Of a stretch of DNA of 54,404 bases, positions 21,132 through 28,556 are shown one piece after another. The notes under the pieces are model-generated. The model ran no database searches. It was not told the DNA's origin and worked only from the letters and a program-made list of their open reading frames with translations. The stretch comes from an uncultured Methylotenera sp. GTDB lineage: Bacteria > Pseudomonadota > Gammaproteobacteria > Burkholderiales > Methylophilaceae. Both the position numbers and the translations under genes were made by a program. Each line of letters begins with the position of its first letter. The first letter of the stretch is position 1. Where the stretch lies: contig NZ_CAMLGS010000015.1 of the NCBI RefSeq assembly GCF_946479685.1, positions 1 to 54,404 of the forward strand, given 5' to 3'.

Positions 21132-21734
21132 CTATTTCAGCATCAATTTAACTGTAACTAATGCGTAGTCAGTTGATGTGTGTAAGTCTGTTTTGCTAAC
21201 GCCATCTTTTGCGCGTAATGCTAGCCCGTGTACAAAGGTCATGTAGAACTCCGCCAGGGTTTGCGGATTGGCTGTGCTGATAAGCTGGCCATCGCTCACT
21301 GCTTGTTTGAATCTATCCTCAAAAGCGTTCTTGTAGTCATATCTTAGGTTTTTCAGATTATTCATGTGCTCAGTATGCTCTGGAGAGCAATTGTTTGCTG
21401 CGGTCATGATTAGGCAGCTGCATGGGTTATTTGTACTCGTGAATATCTCTACGTTGCTATAAAGGGAGTTTCTGATTGCATCATAAATTGACGGATGCTC
21501 ATTTAAGGCCTTTAGAGGCCCTGATTTTAATATTTGAGCATATAGGCTTACCACCTCATTAAAAAGCTTATCTTTATTGCCAAAAGCTGCGTATACGCTT
21601 GGCGCTTTTGTGCCGATGGCGTTGATGATATCCGTCATCGTTGTGCCTTCGTAGCCTTTTTCCCAAAAAATCAGCATTGCTTTATTAAGTGCTGCGTCTC
21701 TGTCAAATGTTCTTGGGCGTCCTGCAGAAGCCAT
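21132..21734 (-). CDS. TetR family transcriptional regulator
   Basis: The 200-residue product begins MASAGRPRTFDRDAALNKAM, the usual N terminus of this TetR subgroup, followed by the helix-turn-helix TTMTDIINAIGTKAPSVYAAFGNKDKLF. The C-terminal ligand domain contains a Cys pair (NPCSCLIM) often seen in the group. The ATG at 21734 is preferred over a TTG 24 bases upstream, because AAGGA lies just before it. Two palindromes immediately upstream (21768-21818) suggest autoregulation. The related SDR gene on the other side of the small frame is a possible target. Confidence 0.88.
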   Translation of the reverse strand: MASAGRPRTFDRDAALNKAMLIFWEKGYEGTTMTDIINAIGTKAPSVYAAFGNKDKLFNEVVSLYAQILKSGPLKALNEHPSIYDAIRNSLYSNVEIFTSTNNPCSCLIMTAANNCSPEHTEHMNNLKNLRYDYKNAFEDRFKQAVSDGQLISTANPQTLAEFYMTFVHGLALRAKDGVSKTDLHTSTDYALVTVKLMLK

Positions 21735-21767
21735 GCTAATTCCTTTGCAAATGTTCAATATTCATTT

Positions 21768-21785
21768 ATGTAATATATATTACAT
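21768..21785. promoter_or_regulatory. Perfect 18-base palindrome upstream of tetR
   Basis: ATGTAATATATATTACAT is its own reverse complement and lies 33 bases before the TetR start codon. Its position at the promoter and its size fit a TetR operator. Confidence 0.6.
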
Positions 21786-21798
21786 AAATACATTTAAT

Positions 21799-21818
21799 AA
21801 TGTAATGTATATTACATT
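21799..21818. promoter_or_regulatory. Second tetR-upstream palindrome
   Basis: AATGTAATGTATATTACATT has perfect 8-base arms around a 4-base centre. It lies 13 bases beyond the first palindrome and shares the TGTAAT/ATTACA arms, which suggests two tandem operator sites. Confidence 0.6.
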
Positions 21819-21830
21819 ATTAGTGATGGT

Positions 21831-22241
21831 AATAAAAGAGCGGTGTTTGGTGAATGTAAGCGCAAACTAATATTGTTTTGATGCGACAGCTTACTGAGAA
21901 CGTTATAGCGGTTGTTTTTGTTGAATTTGAATGTGATGGCAGTGGCTTGATGCTGTCATTTTTTAGTAAGTAACGGTAATTTACGATAGTCACCCTACTT
22001 TCTTGGCAGGCTTGGTGCCACGAAACTTATGGTTATAAGAATGCTGTTTTTGATACGTTGTTAATGCGCTGTAGATTGGAAATATTTAAAGCTATGATGT
22101 ATGGCCAGTGAAACTGGGCATAACTACTGGGCTTAATTTGGCTCGCACGGAGTGCTGTAATCGGTGTAGATGTAACTGGAAGGCGTTAGTGCTTATGGTG
22201 CAGTTAGCGACGGGCTGTGTGTGAGTAAATAGCAAACGAGT
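21831..22241. other. Gap of about 410 bases without a supported gene
   Basis: Both strands are broken by stops. The only hint is a minus-strand stretch of about 30 codons ending near 22001 whose translation ends KFRGTKPAKKVG. It has no start codon and may be the decayed end of a gene. No repeat or RNA gene was recognised. Confidence 0.4.
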
Positions 22242-22265
22242 GTTGGCGCTATTACTAGCGCCAAC
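22242..22265. terminator. Perfect 10-base hairpin after the 40-residue gene
   Basis: GTTGGCGCTA (22242-22251) and TAGCGCCAAC (22256-22265) enclose a 4-base loop. It begins 32 bases after the stop of the small minus-strand gene, where a terminator is expected. There is no T run on either strand, so it may instead protect the 3' end of the transcript. Confidence 0.5.
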
Positions 22266-22296
22266 TATTGAGCAAGGCTAATCTAATAAAGTTGAT

Positions 22297-22419
22297 TCAG
22301 TATTCGTATATCGAGATGTAGGTATCTAACACCCAGGTGATTTTTGGGGAGACCATCTGACGAATTTTTTGATAAAGCCCTAGAACGCTGCTGCTGTGCA
22401 AAAAGTTATTTTCTGACAT
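22297..22419 (-). CDS. Small 40-residue protein, unrecognised
   Basis: ATG at 22419 is preceded by a perfect AGGAGG (22427-22432) at seven-base spacing. The frame runs 40 codons to TGA. The product starts MSENNFLHSSSVLGLYQKIR and ends in a Tyr-rich tail (LDTYISIYEY). It could form an amphipathic helix, but there is no clear membrane segment. It lies downstream of the four-helix membrane protein on the same strand (75 bases) and ahead of a strong hairpin. I do not recognise the family. The ribosome binding site and hairpin make a real gene likely. Confidence 0.6.
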   Translation of the reverse strand: MSENNFLHSSSVLGLYQKIRQMVSPKITWVLDTYISIYEY

Positions 22420-22494
22420 ATGAGATCCTCCTAAGGCTTGTTGATTAAATTGACTGTTAATTCATCTCTTTAAATGTTCTTAGTACTAAATCTA

Positions 22495-22890
22495 TTAGAG
22501 TTTACCCATTGCATGTTTGAATAGTGTATACGCAATCCACATAAAACCAATAGAGGTGATGATAAAACTTATTGCACTAAAAACTTTCCATTTGGTTTTA
22601 TCCCAAAAGTTGGTATCAAATGCAGCAATGGTGAAGATTGTAGGATTAGTAAAGCCGCCAATTGCGATACACCAACAAGCGACTACTGGAAGCTCTACAC
22701 CAGTACCGTAAAACCCCAAGCCAAATAATGCCATCAGTGCATAGTCAACGTGCGCTCTAATCATGGTTTTGTAGTCCACAACAAAAGCATCAACCTTTTT
22801 AATTGGAAACCATTTAGCAAATGTCATTAACCATGCTGAGCTGATTAATGCTGTGATACAGGCTACGGAACCGATTAGTAATACTTCCAT
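22495..22890 (-). CDS. Small four-helix inner membrane protein
   Basis: The 131-residue product has four hydrophobic helices at about 4-24, 46-64, 68-90 and 101-123. Conserved-looking polar residues sit at the start of helix 2 (MIRAHVDY) and between helices 3 and 4 (GFTNPTIF). The layout is reminiscent of hydroxylaminobenzene-mutase-like membrane proteins, but I cannot confirm that. The ATG has AGGAGAA just upstream. A 14-base palindrome starting 41 bases upstream of the start is shared with the mxaR promoter region, so it may be controlled together with the mxa genes. Confidence 0.7.
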   Translation of the reverse strand: MEVLLIGSVACITALISSAWLMTFAKWFPIKKVDAFVVDYKTMIRAHVDYALMALFGLGFYGTGVELPVVACWCIAIGGFTNPTIFTIAAFDTNFWDKTKWKVFSAISFIITSIGFMWIAYTLFKHAMGKL

Positions 22891-22930
22891 TTCTTTCTCC
22901 TAAATTAATATTAAATTGCAAATAAATAAT

Positions 22931-22947
22931 ACAGACAGGTCTGTTCA
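22931..22947. promoter_or_regulatory. Palindromic operator shared with the mxaR promoter
   Basis: ACAGACAGGTCTGT (22931-22944) has perfect 6-base arms around AG. The 16 bases CAGACAGGTCTGTTCA (22932-22947) recur exactly at 28479-28494. The location just upstream of a start codon fits a TetR-type repressor site. Confidence 0.6.
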
Positions 22948-23052
22948 TTTGCAACTAAATTTACATGTTTTTTGCTAAAAAAATGAGAAAAATTAGGCGT
23001 GAAATCAGTGGCTTTCACAAGCCGCAGATGGAGCAGTATTAGTGTGAAGTGC

Positions 23053-23082
23053 AAGGCCAAGCAGTTTGGCTTACTTGGCCTT
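23053..23082 (-). terminator. Hairpin downstream of mxaL
   Basis: Perfect 9-base arms AAGGCCAAG (23053-23061) and CTTGGCCTT (23074-23082) enclose 12 bases, starting about 18 bases after the mxaL stop. The T run is weak, so this is a likely but not classical terminator of the mxa operon. Confidence 0.5.
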
Positions 23083-23099
23083 GATTTCTAGACGCTAAC

Positions 23100-24071
23100 T
23101 TATCTGCGTTTGAGTCTGGAGGAAATGAAATTAAGTGACATTAGGTTAGGAATATATGTGGCAAGCAAAATCAGCAAACCTAAGCTTAGATATAACCAGC
23201 GTATATTATAGTCGCTAACAAAGCTGGCAGCAGGCTTTTGTCCTTGTACAAACTCATAAAATGTCGGCGTGTCTGTCCCTTTTACATAGCTTGCGTTGAT
23301 ATCACCAGATAGTTTCTTGAGGTACTCATCTTCTAGTTGCGATAAAAACCTGTCGTACTCTGCAAATGCAACCGGTGGGTCAGGCTCATCTTGGCTAGGG
23401 TCAGAATATGTCACGCTCACGGCACCGGAGTTGTTATTCTCACTGATAGGCCAGTACCCTACTCTTTTATTGTTTGAGTTAAATCTAGGAACACCAATTT
23501 TGGTAGTAGCGCCAACGCCAATAAACGCAAGGTTTTTCCCTAGCTGTATCCCGCTTAAATCTTGCTGGATGGTGACATTGACTCTTGGTGCTTCGTCACC
23601 GTCGGTGAAAAACAACATTTGTGCCGGCACGTTAAGTGAGTCAAAGACATTGGCTGCTGCGCGTACGCCAAAGCTTAAGCGACTATTGCCTTTCCAGGCC
23701 ATGCGCCATTCCAGATGGTCGATAGAGTCCGTAATCACGTCTAGGTTTTTGCACACTTCTAGCGGGTTAAGCAGCAATGCAACATTGTCTGAAGCAAAGA
23801 TGCCAACGCTAAAATAAGTGCCGCAAGGTGATGTTTTAACGATGTTTTTCATCAGGTAGCGCGTGTAGGCTAGCCGGCTAACCGTTTGATTGTTGATCTT
23901 CTCATCTTCCGCGTTCATGCTTTGTGATACGTCTGCCACCAGCAGGTAGTTATGTACCTGCTGTTTTAACTGTACGGTTGGCATGAATAGCGCTAATGCC
24001 ATTAAGCTAATAGCCAATAGGTATAGCAGTGTTTCGTAGTGGTTTTTAATCAATAACATTAACTTATTCAT
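23100..24071 (-). CDS. mxaL: vWA-domain membrane protein MxaL
   Basis: The 323-residue protein has an N-terminal membrane helix (about 14-31), a periplasmic von Willebrand A domain with the metal site DVSQS (Asp47, Ser49, Ser51), and a C-terminal helix (about 292-312). MxaL is one of the proteins needed for calcium insertion into periplasmic methanol dehydrogenase in Methylobacterium. It is the last of six same-strand genes and overlaps mxaK by four bases. Assignment rests on domain type plus the exact R-S-A-C-K-L order. Confidence 0.85.
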   Translation of the reverse strand: MNKLMLLIKNHYETLLYLLAISLMALALFMPTVQLKQQVHNYLLVADVSQSMNAEDEKINNQTVSRLAYTRYLMKNIVKTSPCGTYFSVGIFASDNVALLLNPLEVCKNLDVITDSIDHLEWRMAWKGNSRLSFGVRAAANVFDSLNVPAQMLFFTDGDEAPRVNVTIQQDLSGIQLGKNLAFIGVGATTKIGVPRFNSNNKRVGYWPISENNNSGAVSVTYSDPSQDEPDPPVAFAEYDRFLSQLEDEYLKKLSGDINASYVKGTDTPTFYEFVQGQKPAASFVSDYNIRWLYLSLGLLILLATYIPNLMSLNFISSRLKRR

Positions 24072-24604
24072 GGCAGACCTATCGGTAAATTACTTAATTC
24101 CATGGTGGATTGCTCTTTAGGTGCAGCTTTCATGCTCTTTGCCATCATTGAATTAAGTAGGCTGAGATTAAACTTAGCTGACATATCCCTTGGCTCTAGG
24201 CGTAGTGACTGCTCGTAAGCAATCTTTGCCTGCATGTAGGCGTGCCTTGCTTCATCTTGGAATGTGCCATCTTCATTCACGCGGCGGATTAGGCCAAAAA
24301 CGAATAGATTGTTACCAATATTGAAATGTATCTTGGCCTGATCCGATAAAGGCGGAGATTGGTCTAGTAATTGGCTGTAAGTCTGTACCGCGTGCTTGTA
24401 ATCGGATTTATTGCCTTGATCATAAGCTGCGGTATATTTCTGTAAGTAAGGGTAGCTATCATCCGTAATCACTTTACCTGCCGTGATTTGCTTATTGAGT
24501 GCTGAGATAGTGTGGTATTGATAAGCCTCGTAACTTGCGCCCACTAGCCCTATCGCCACCAATATAGTGAATGCTATATTGCGATTTTTAGTGTGTTTTG
24601 CCAT
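24068..24604 (-). CDS. mxaK: Methanol dehydrogenase maturation protein MxaK
   Basis: The 178-residue product has an N-terminal membrane helix (about 10-27) and a periplasmic helical part with TPR-like stretches (QAKIHFNIGNNLFVFGLI and YMQAKIAYEQSLRLEPRDMSAKFNLSLL). MxaK is poorly understood but required with MxaA, MxaC and MxaL for active methanol dehydrogenase. It overlaps mxaC by one base and mxaL by four, so the three are translationally coupled. Position is the main evidence for the name. Confidence 0.82.
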   Translation of the reverse strand: MAKHTKNRNIAFTILVAIGLVGASYEAYQYHTISALNKQITAGKVITDDSYPYLQKYTAAYDQGNKSDYKHAVQTYSQLLDQSPPLSDQAKIHFNIGNNLFVFGLIRRVNEDGTFQDEARHAYMQAKIAYEQSLRLEPRDMSAKFNLSLLNSMMAKSMKAAPKEQSTMELSNLPIGLP

Positions 24605-25569
24605 TAATGTATCCTAAGGTTTTTAATCAATAAAATTAAAAGGCTCAGTACCATCGCCATTACTATCAGGTTATTAGCATAATCATGGCCTGGAATAATA
24701 ACGCTGTACTGGATCATGTTTTTTTCTTTAGCATTAATTTCACGTAATGCAGACTCTAGTGTTGTCGGGTTGTCTGCTTCAAACGCTTTGTACTTAATGT
24801 TTAGCGACTTGAAAAAACGGTCTAGATTGATTGCGTCAGGTGCTTGCTCGTCGCTGTAGTCCGCACCATTAAAGATGCTGATATCGTCTGGCTCACGCAG
24901 CACAATCCAATATAGGTTGATTTTCTTGCCTATCAGTTGCTGAGATATTTTGTACTTCACACGCGGGCTTAATTTACCGGCGCCATCTGACAGCAGAATC
25001 ACAGCGCGTGAACCTGAGCTTTGAATGCTGTCGAATAGCGTCACGCCTTGTGTAATGCCGGCACCAATATTGGTTTGGTTGAGTGCGGGGCCAGTGGCGG
25101 CTTTAATGGCTGCATGAATCGCATCGCGATTGGCGGTGATTTTCATGCCGTATAGCGCTGAGTTGGTAAAGCCAACAACTCCCATCATGTCGTCCGGACG
25201 CGAATCAATAAAGTCAGTAATTAGGCGCCTAGCCGCCATGGACTTGATTTCAGCAGCGCGTCCGCCAGTGGCCTGGCCGGCAAAAGGATGGTCCATGCTC
25301 ACGCTTCTATCAATCACCATGACCGTTTGTGCGCCCTTGCCTATTTTTTGCTCTTGCTTGCTCTCGCCTTGTGGTGACGCTAACGCTAAAACAATGCAGA
25401 TAATCAGCAGCGATATAGTGGCTTTGAGCAGAAGGTTTGCAATCTCAGAGTATTTGTCTGCCGGTACAATCTCAATCCATGAGTACAGCTGGCCCTGGTG
25501 GCTTTTTAAAATAAAGGGAATGGCCGCTAAAGGTAACAGCAGCAATGCCCAAGGTTGTAATAGAGTCAT
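24604..25569 (-). CDS. mxaC: vWA-domain membrane protein MxaC
   Basis: The 321-residue protein has BatA-like topology: membrane helices at about 5-22 and 47-65, a vWA domain with metal site DRSVS (Asp87, Ser89, Ser91), TNIGAG with the conserved Thr, and a C-terminal helix near 298-316. In methylotrophs MxaC acts in metal (calcium) loading of methanol dehydrogenase. Its start abuts the mxaA stop. Together with MxaL it gives the two vWA partners expected for a MoxR-type ATPase. Confidence 0.87.
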   Translation of the reverse strand: MTLLQPWALLLLPLAAIPFILKSHQGQLYSWIEIVPADKYSEIANLLLKATISLLIICIVLALASPQGESKQEQKIGKGAQTVMVIDRSVSMDHPFAGQATGGRAAEIKSMAARRLITDFIDSRPDDMMGVVGFTNSALYGMKITANRDAIHAAIKAATGPALNQTNIGAGITQGVTLFDSIQSSGSRAVILLSDGAGKLSPRVKYKISQQLIGKKINLYWIVLREPDDISIFNGADYSDEQAPDAINLDRFFKSLNIKYKAFEADNPTTLESALREINAKEKNMIQYSVIIPGHDYANNLIVMAMVLSLLILLIKNLRIH

Positions 25570-26478
25570 TTATGCGCCTCTCTCACAATCTCTTAAGCGC
25601 TTGCTTAGTTTCAGTAAATTACCAATGTGCTGTTCTGAATAGATCGTGTTGTTTGCAAATAACAGCGCGTTGGATTGTTCAAAAAAAGCACGAATCTCGT
25701 CGTTTAATTGAGAAAAACGCGGATTTTTTTTGATAAATGGCTCGATATCATCTGCAAAAAGATTGGTGCCATGCGTCTTATTAAAAGCTTGGTGAATATG
25801 AATAGAAGCCTCTTTTAGGCCGTCTAATGATTTTGGTGCTTTTCTAACACGGCGATGTGCCTGCGCAAATGCACCGTTCATCCATGGTAGCCAGTGACCA
25901 TCTGCATTGATGTAATACAGACCTAACAAACCCAGCGTGAACATGGCTAAAAATAGGCCGAGCTTGGTTTGGTGTGAGCTTAGATTGACTGTTTCCGGCT
26001 GATGCTGCGGATACATTAGTTTTTTGGCGTTATCTATATTCTCCGGCACCAAGGCTGCGTACCAGAACGACCAGGCTGGAACTTCTGCCACTAAGCTATT
26101 GCCGTCTCCGTTAAATTTCAATATCTCTTTTGGCAATTGCATACGTGCCGGTTTGCTGGAGGTAGCAAAAACCTGATAAGAAAATTGGATGATGTACTTG
26201 TTTTTATCAGCAGACTTAGACGTTTCAAATGTAACGTCCTTCAGCTCAATGCCATCGGCGCTTCGCCCTTTTGCCGGCAAATCGTTTTTAGATAATGTGT
26301 AGGGTTGGCTCACTTCTAACGCTACCTGGCGCTGTAAAACATCACCTATCTGCACACCACTGTTAAATTGCGGGTTGTTAACGTTAAGCAATTTAACATT
26401 TGGGTTTTGAGCAGATGCGATAGGCGTATAGGACGCGATACCGAGTAATAACAGGAACTTAATAATGAGAATTTTCAT
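25570..26478 (-). CDS. mxaA: Methanol dehydrogenase maturation protein MxaA
   Basis: The 302-residue protein has a signal peptide (cleavage after ASA, about residue 23), a periplasmic beta-rich domain, a membrane helix (about 172-190) and a cytoplasmic helical tail. The tail contains KSLDGLKEASIHIHQAFNKTHG and a FFEQSNALLF segment. This is the layout of MxaA, which is needed for calcium insertion into methanol dehydrogenase. It stands between mxaS (25-base gap) and mxaC (no gap). Without the neighbours the name would be less sure. Confidence 0.85.
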   Translation of the reverse strand: MKILIIKFLLLLGIASYTPIASAQNPNVKLLNVNNPQFNSGVQIGDVLQRQVALEVSQPYTLSKNDLPAKGRSADGIELKDVTFETSKSADKNKYIIQFSYQVFATSSKPARMQLPKEILKFNGDGNSLVAEVPAWSFWYAALVPENIDNAKKLMYPQHQPETVNLSSHQTKLGLFLAMFTLGLLGLYYINADGHWLPWMNGAFAQAHRRVRKAPKSLDGLKEASIHIHQAFNKTHGTNLFADDIEPFIKKNPRFSQLNDEIRAFFEQSNALLFANNTIYSEQHIGNLLKLSKRLRDCERGA

Positions 26479-26503
26479 AATGGCCTAGTAATAACTTAGT
26501 TTT

Positions 26504-27364
26504 CTAACTCGATAATTGTTCAAAATATCGTGACAGTAAATCTGGTTCAAACTTGTCACTCAAATAAATGGCTTGATAGTCAAACCTGGCGAACAAGGTT
26601 TCCAGTGCCTGCTTGCGCGCTTCAAATGCTGCGATAAATTGATTGCGCACTGACTCGCGGAAGAATATGGTTTTTTGCAAACCGGTTTCCGGGTCGATCA
26701 TGTTGCCAAATCCAAACTTAGGAAGCTTTTGGTACTCACGAGCATCCCACAGCACAATGGGCACGATATGGTGAATGGACATGGCACTCAGCGTTTGCTC
26801 CACCATTTCTAGTGGCATATGAAAGTCCGAAATCCAAAATACCAAGCCTTTATGCTGGCTTAGGTATTGCGGCACCTCTAAAATTCCCTCGCATCCAACG
26901 CGCATGGTGCTGATGTTTGATAGCTGCTCTATGGTTTCAAATGATTGCTGCACGTTATGATTGAGGTTGTGTGAGATACCCTCAATCACTGTTTGGTTGT
27001 AGCAAATCAGGCTAAATAAATCACCTGCCTCATGTGCCGAATAGGCAATTGAGGCGGCAATCTCTTTGGCAACATCCAGCTTGCGCACAGCGCCTTTAAA
27101 TTGCATAGAGCTAGAAACGTCACAGATAGCAAATATCGGGGTAGTGTTATCCTGATTGAACACCCTTACCTGCACTTGTTCGTAAGGGTCTCTCAGGGTT
27201 TGGCGCATGTCCATCCGTCTGGCATCAGGGTAATCAATCAGTGATACATTGCCCTTGAACTCAAACCCTAACCCGCGCTGTGTGCCCCTATGCCCACCAT
27301 AGTGGATGCTGTTGGACTTCCACGGAATTTGGTAGTGGAACGGTTTTGCGTATGCGGGAATCAT
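26504..27364 (-). CDS. mxaS: DUF58 protein MxaS
   Basis: The 286-residue cytoplasmic protein shows the DUF58 start GGHRGTQRGLGFEFKG and a vWA-like metal site DVSSS (Asp82, Ser84, Ser86). DUF58 proteins partner with MoxR-type ATPases. In methylotrophs MxaS is encoded next to MxaR. The start ATG overlaps the mxaR stop (ATGA), so the ATPase and this protein are made together. Confidence 0.88.
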   Translation of the reverse strand: MIPAYAKPFHYQIPWKSNSIHYGGHRGTQRGLGFEFKGNVSLIDYPDARRMDMRQTLRDPYEQVQVRVFNQDNTTPIFAICDVSSSMQFKGAVRKLDVAKEIAASIAYSAHEAGDLFSLICYNQTVIEGISHNLNHNVQQSFETIEQLSNISTMRVGCEGILEVPQYLSQHKGLVFWISDFHMPLEMVEQTLSAMSIHHIVPIVLWDAREYQKLPKFGFGNMIDPETGLQKTIFFRESVRNQFIAAFEARKQALETLFARFDYQAIYLSDKFEPDLLSRYFEQLSS

Positions 27365-28407
27365 GCAGCTTTTGCCTGAGATGGCACAGCAACCGTTGCC
27401 AATATTTGCGAAGTTAACTCACGCGCCAGCACTGTTCTGCGGTTCTCATACATGGTGTTGAAAACCAAGCGATGCGCAATCAGTTCATGGAAAACGGCAT
27501 GAATATCTTCGGGGTACAGGCTATCTCTGTTCATCAACCAGGCATTTACACGTGCAGCTTTGAGCAGCATGCCCATACCGCGTGGGCTGGCGCCGGTGTG
27601 GATGAGTCTATTCACGTCTACGCTATCCAGCTTGATGCCGAATTTATCAGGGTTTTGCGTGGACTCCCATAAATCAAGTGCGTACTCTTCTAGTACATGG
27701 CTGGATTTAATATGGCTTTGCAGCACATCAGAGAACGCGTTGAGTTGGTCAAACTTGAGTATATTGGGCTCTACCTCCTTGGTTAGATTCTCAGCATGCT
27801 GGAACTTAACATCAAACATCAGTGCTTTACGCAGCTCTCTGTCGTCAGGGATGTTGATGGGGATTTCCATCATAAAGCGGTCTCTGGCTGCGGATGGAAT
27901 TTCAAACGTTTCGTTCTTCTCTACCTGGTTTCTATCCGCAAACACCACCATATGCGGTAAACGGTATTCCTGTTTAAAGGCTGTGATATGGCGCTCTGCC
28001 ATCACGCGCAGCATTAATGCGTGCACTTGTGGCCTGGCTCGATTGATTTCGTTAAAGAAGAAAACGGATAGGTTCTCTCCTGCTTTTAACAGCGGGCCTT
28101 CGTCAATTTTTGGTTTACCGTCTTCACCCAGGTAAGTGTGGTAAATCAAATCGTTCGGCATTAAATCCACCGTGCCTTCTATACGCTCGTAATCGCCACC
28201 GATACAGCGTGCGATAGATTGCAGCAATGTGGTTTTGCCTACGCCTACGCCGCCCTCCAGCAATACGTGGCCGCGTGCAAAAATGGCGATATTCATCAAG
28301 TGAATGGCCTTATCTTGCCCAACAATGACCTTTTTCACCTCGCTCTCCAGTTTTAATGCATGAGCGCGCCAATCGGCTAAATTTGTGTCAAGATTTGTGA
28401 TCTGCAT
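27361..28407 (-). CDS. mxaR: MoxR family AAA+ ATPase MxaR
   Basis: The 348-residue ATPase has Walker A GGVGVGKT (52-59) and a Walker B region VFFFNEINRARPQ, where the usual Asp before Glu121 is Asn120. FADRNQVEKNETFEIPSAARDRF and GASPRGMGMLLKAAR are MoxR-type sensor and helix-bundle segments. MxaR is thought to use ATP to drive assembly of methanol dehydrogenase through the vWA proteins. It is the first gene of the operon. A palindrome 72 bases upstream is the likely control site. Confidence 0.92.
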   Translation of the reverse strand: MQITNLDTNLADWRAHALKLESEVKKVIVGQDKAIHLMNIAIFARGHVLLEGGVGVGKTTLLQSIARCIGGDYERIEGTVDLMPNDLIYHTYLGEDGKPKIDEGPLLKAGENLSVFFFNEINRARPQVHALMLRVMAERHITAFKQEYRLPHMVVFADRNQVEKNETFEIPSAARDRFMMEIPINIPDDRELRKALMFDVKFQHAENLTKEVEPNILKFDQLNAFSDVLQSHIKSSHVLEEYALDLWESTQNPDKFGIKLDSVDVNRLIHTGASPRGMGMLLKAARVNAWLMNRDSLYPEDIHAVFHELIAHRLVFNTMYENRRTVLARELTSQILATVAVPSQAKAA

Positions 28408-28478
28408 AATAATCCTATGTAAAATAATTTTTTAGGTGGATATCGGTATTGCATTTTGTCATACGTTGCGCTAATATT

Positions 28479-28494
28479 CAGACAGGTCTGTTCA
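28479..28494. promoter_or_regulatory. Palindromic operator in the mxaR / 28557 divergent promoter
   Basis: CAGACAGGTCTG has 6-base half-sites and, with TTCA, is identical to the site at 22932-22947. It lies midway between the divergent starts at 28407 and 28557 and could control both. The TetR gene two positions away (29380) is the nearest candidate binder. Confidence 0.6.
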
Positions 28495-28556
28495 CTTTTT
28501 TATAGTCTACTTTAAGCTTTCTGAAAAATGCAAGACATTTTTTGAGGTAATGAATC

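Noticed and set aside
21995..22090. Minus-strand stretch ending KFRGTKPAKKVG that looks like a basic protein C terminus.
   Set aside because: No start codon, a stop just upstream and no recognised family. It is noted within the gap entry only.
22130..22241. Possible integron attC-like words (for example GGCGTTAG) in the accessory gap.
   Set aside because: The core sites do not satisfy the attC consensus and no integrase or cassette structure is present.
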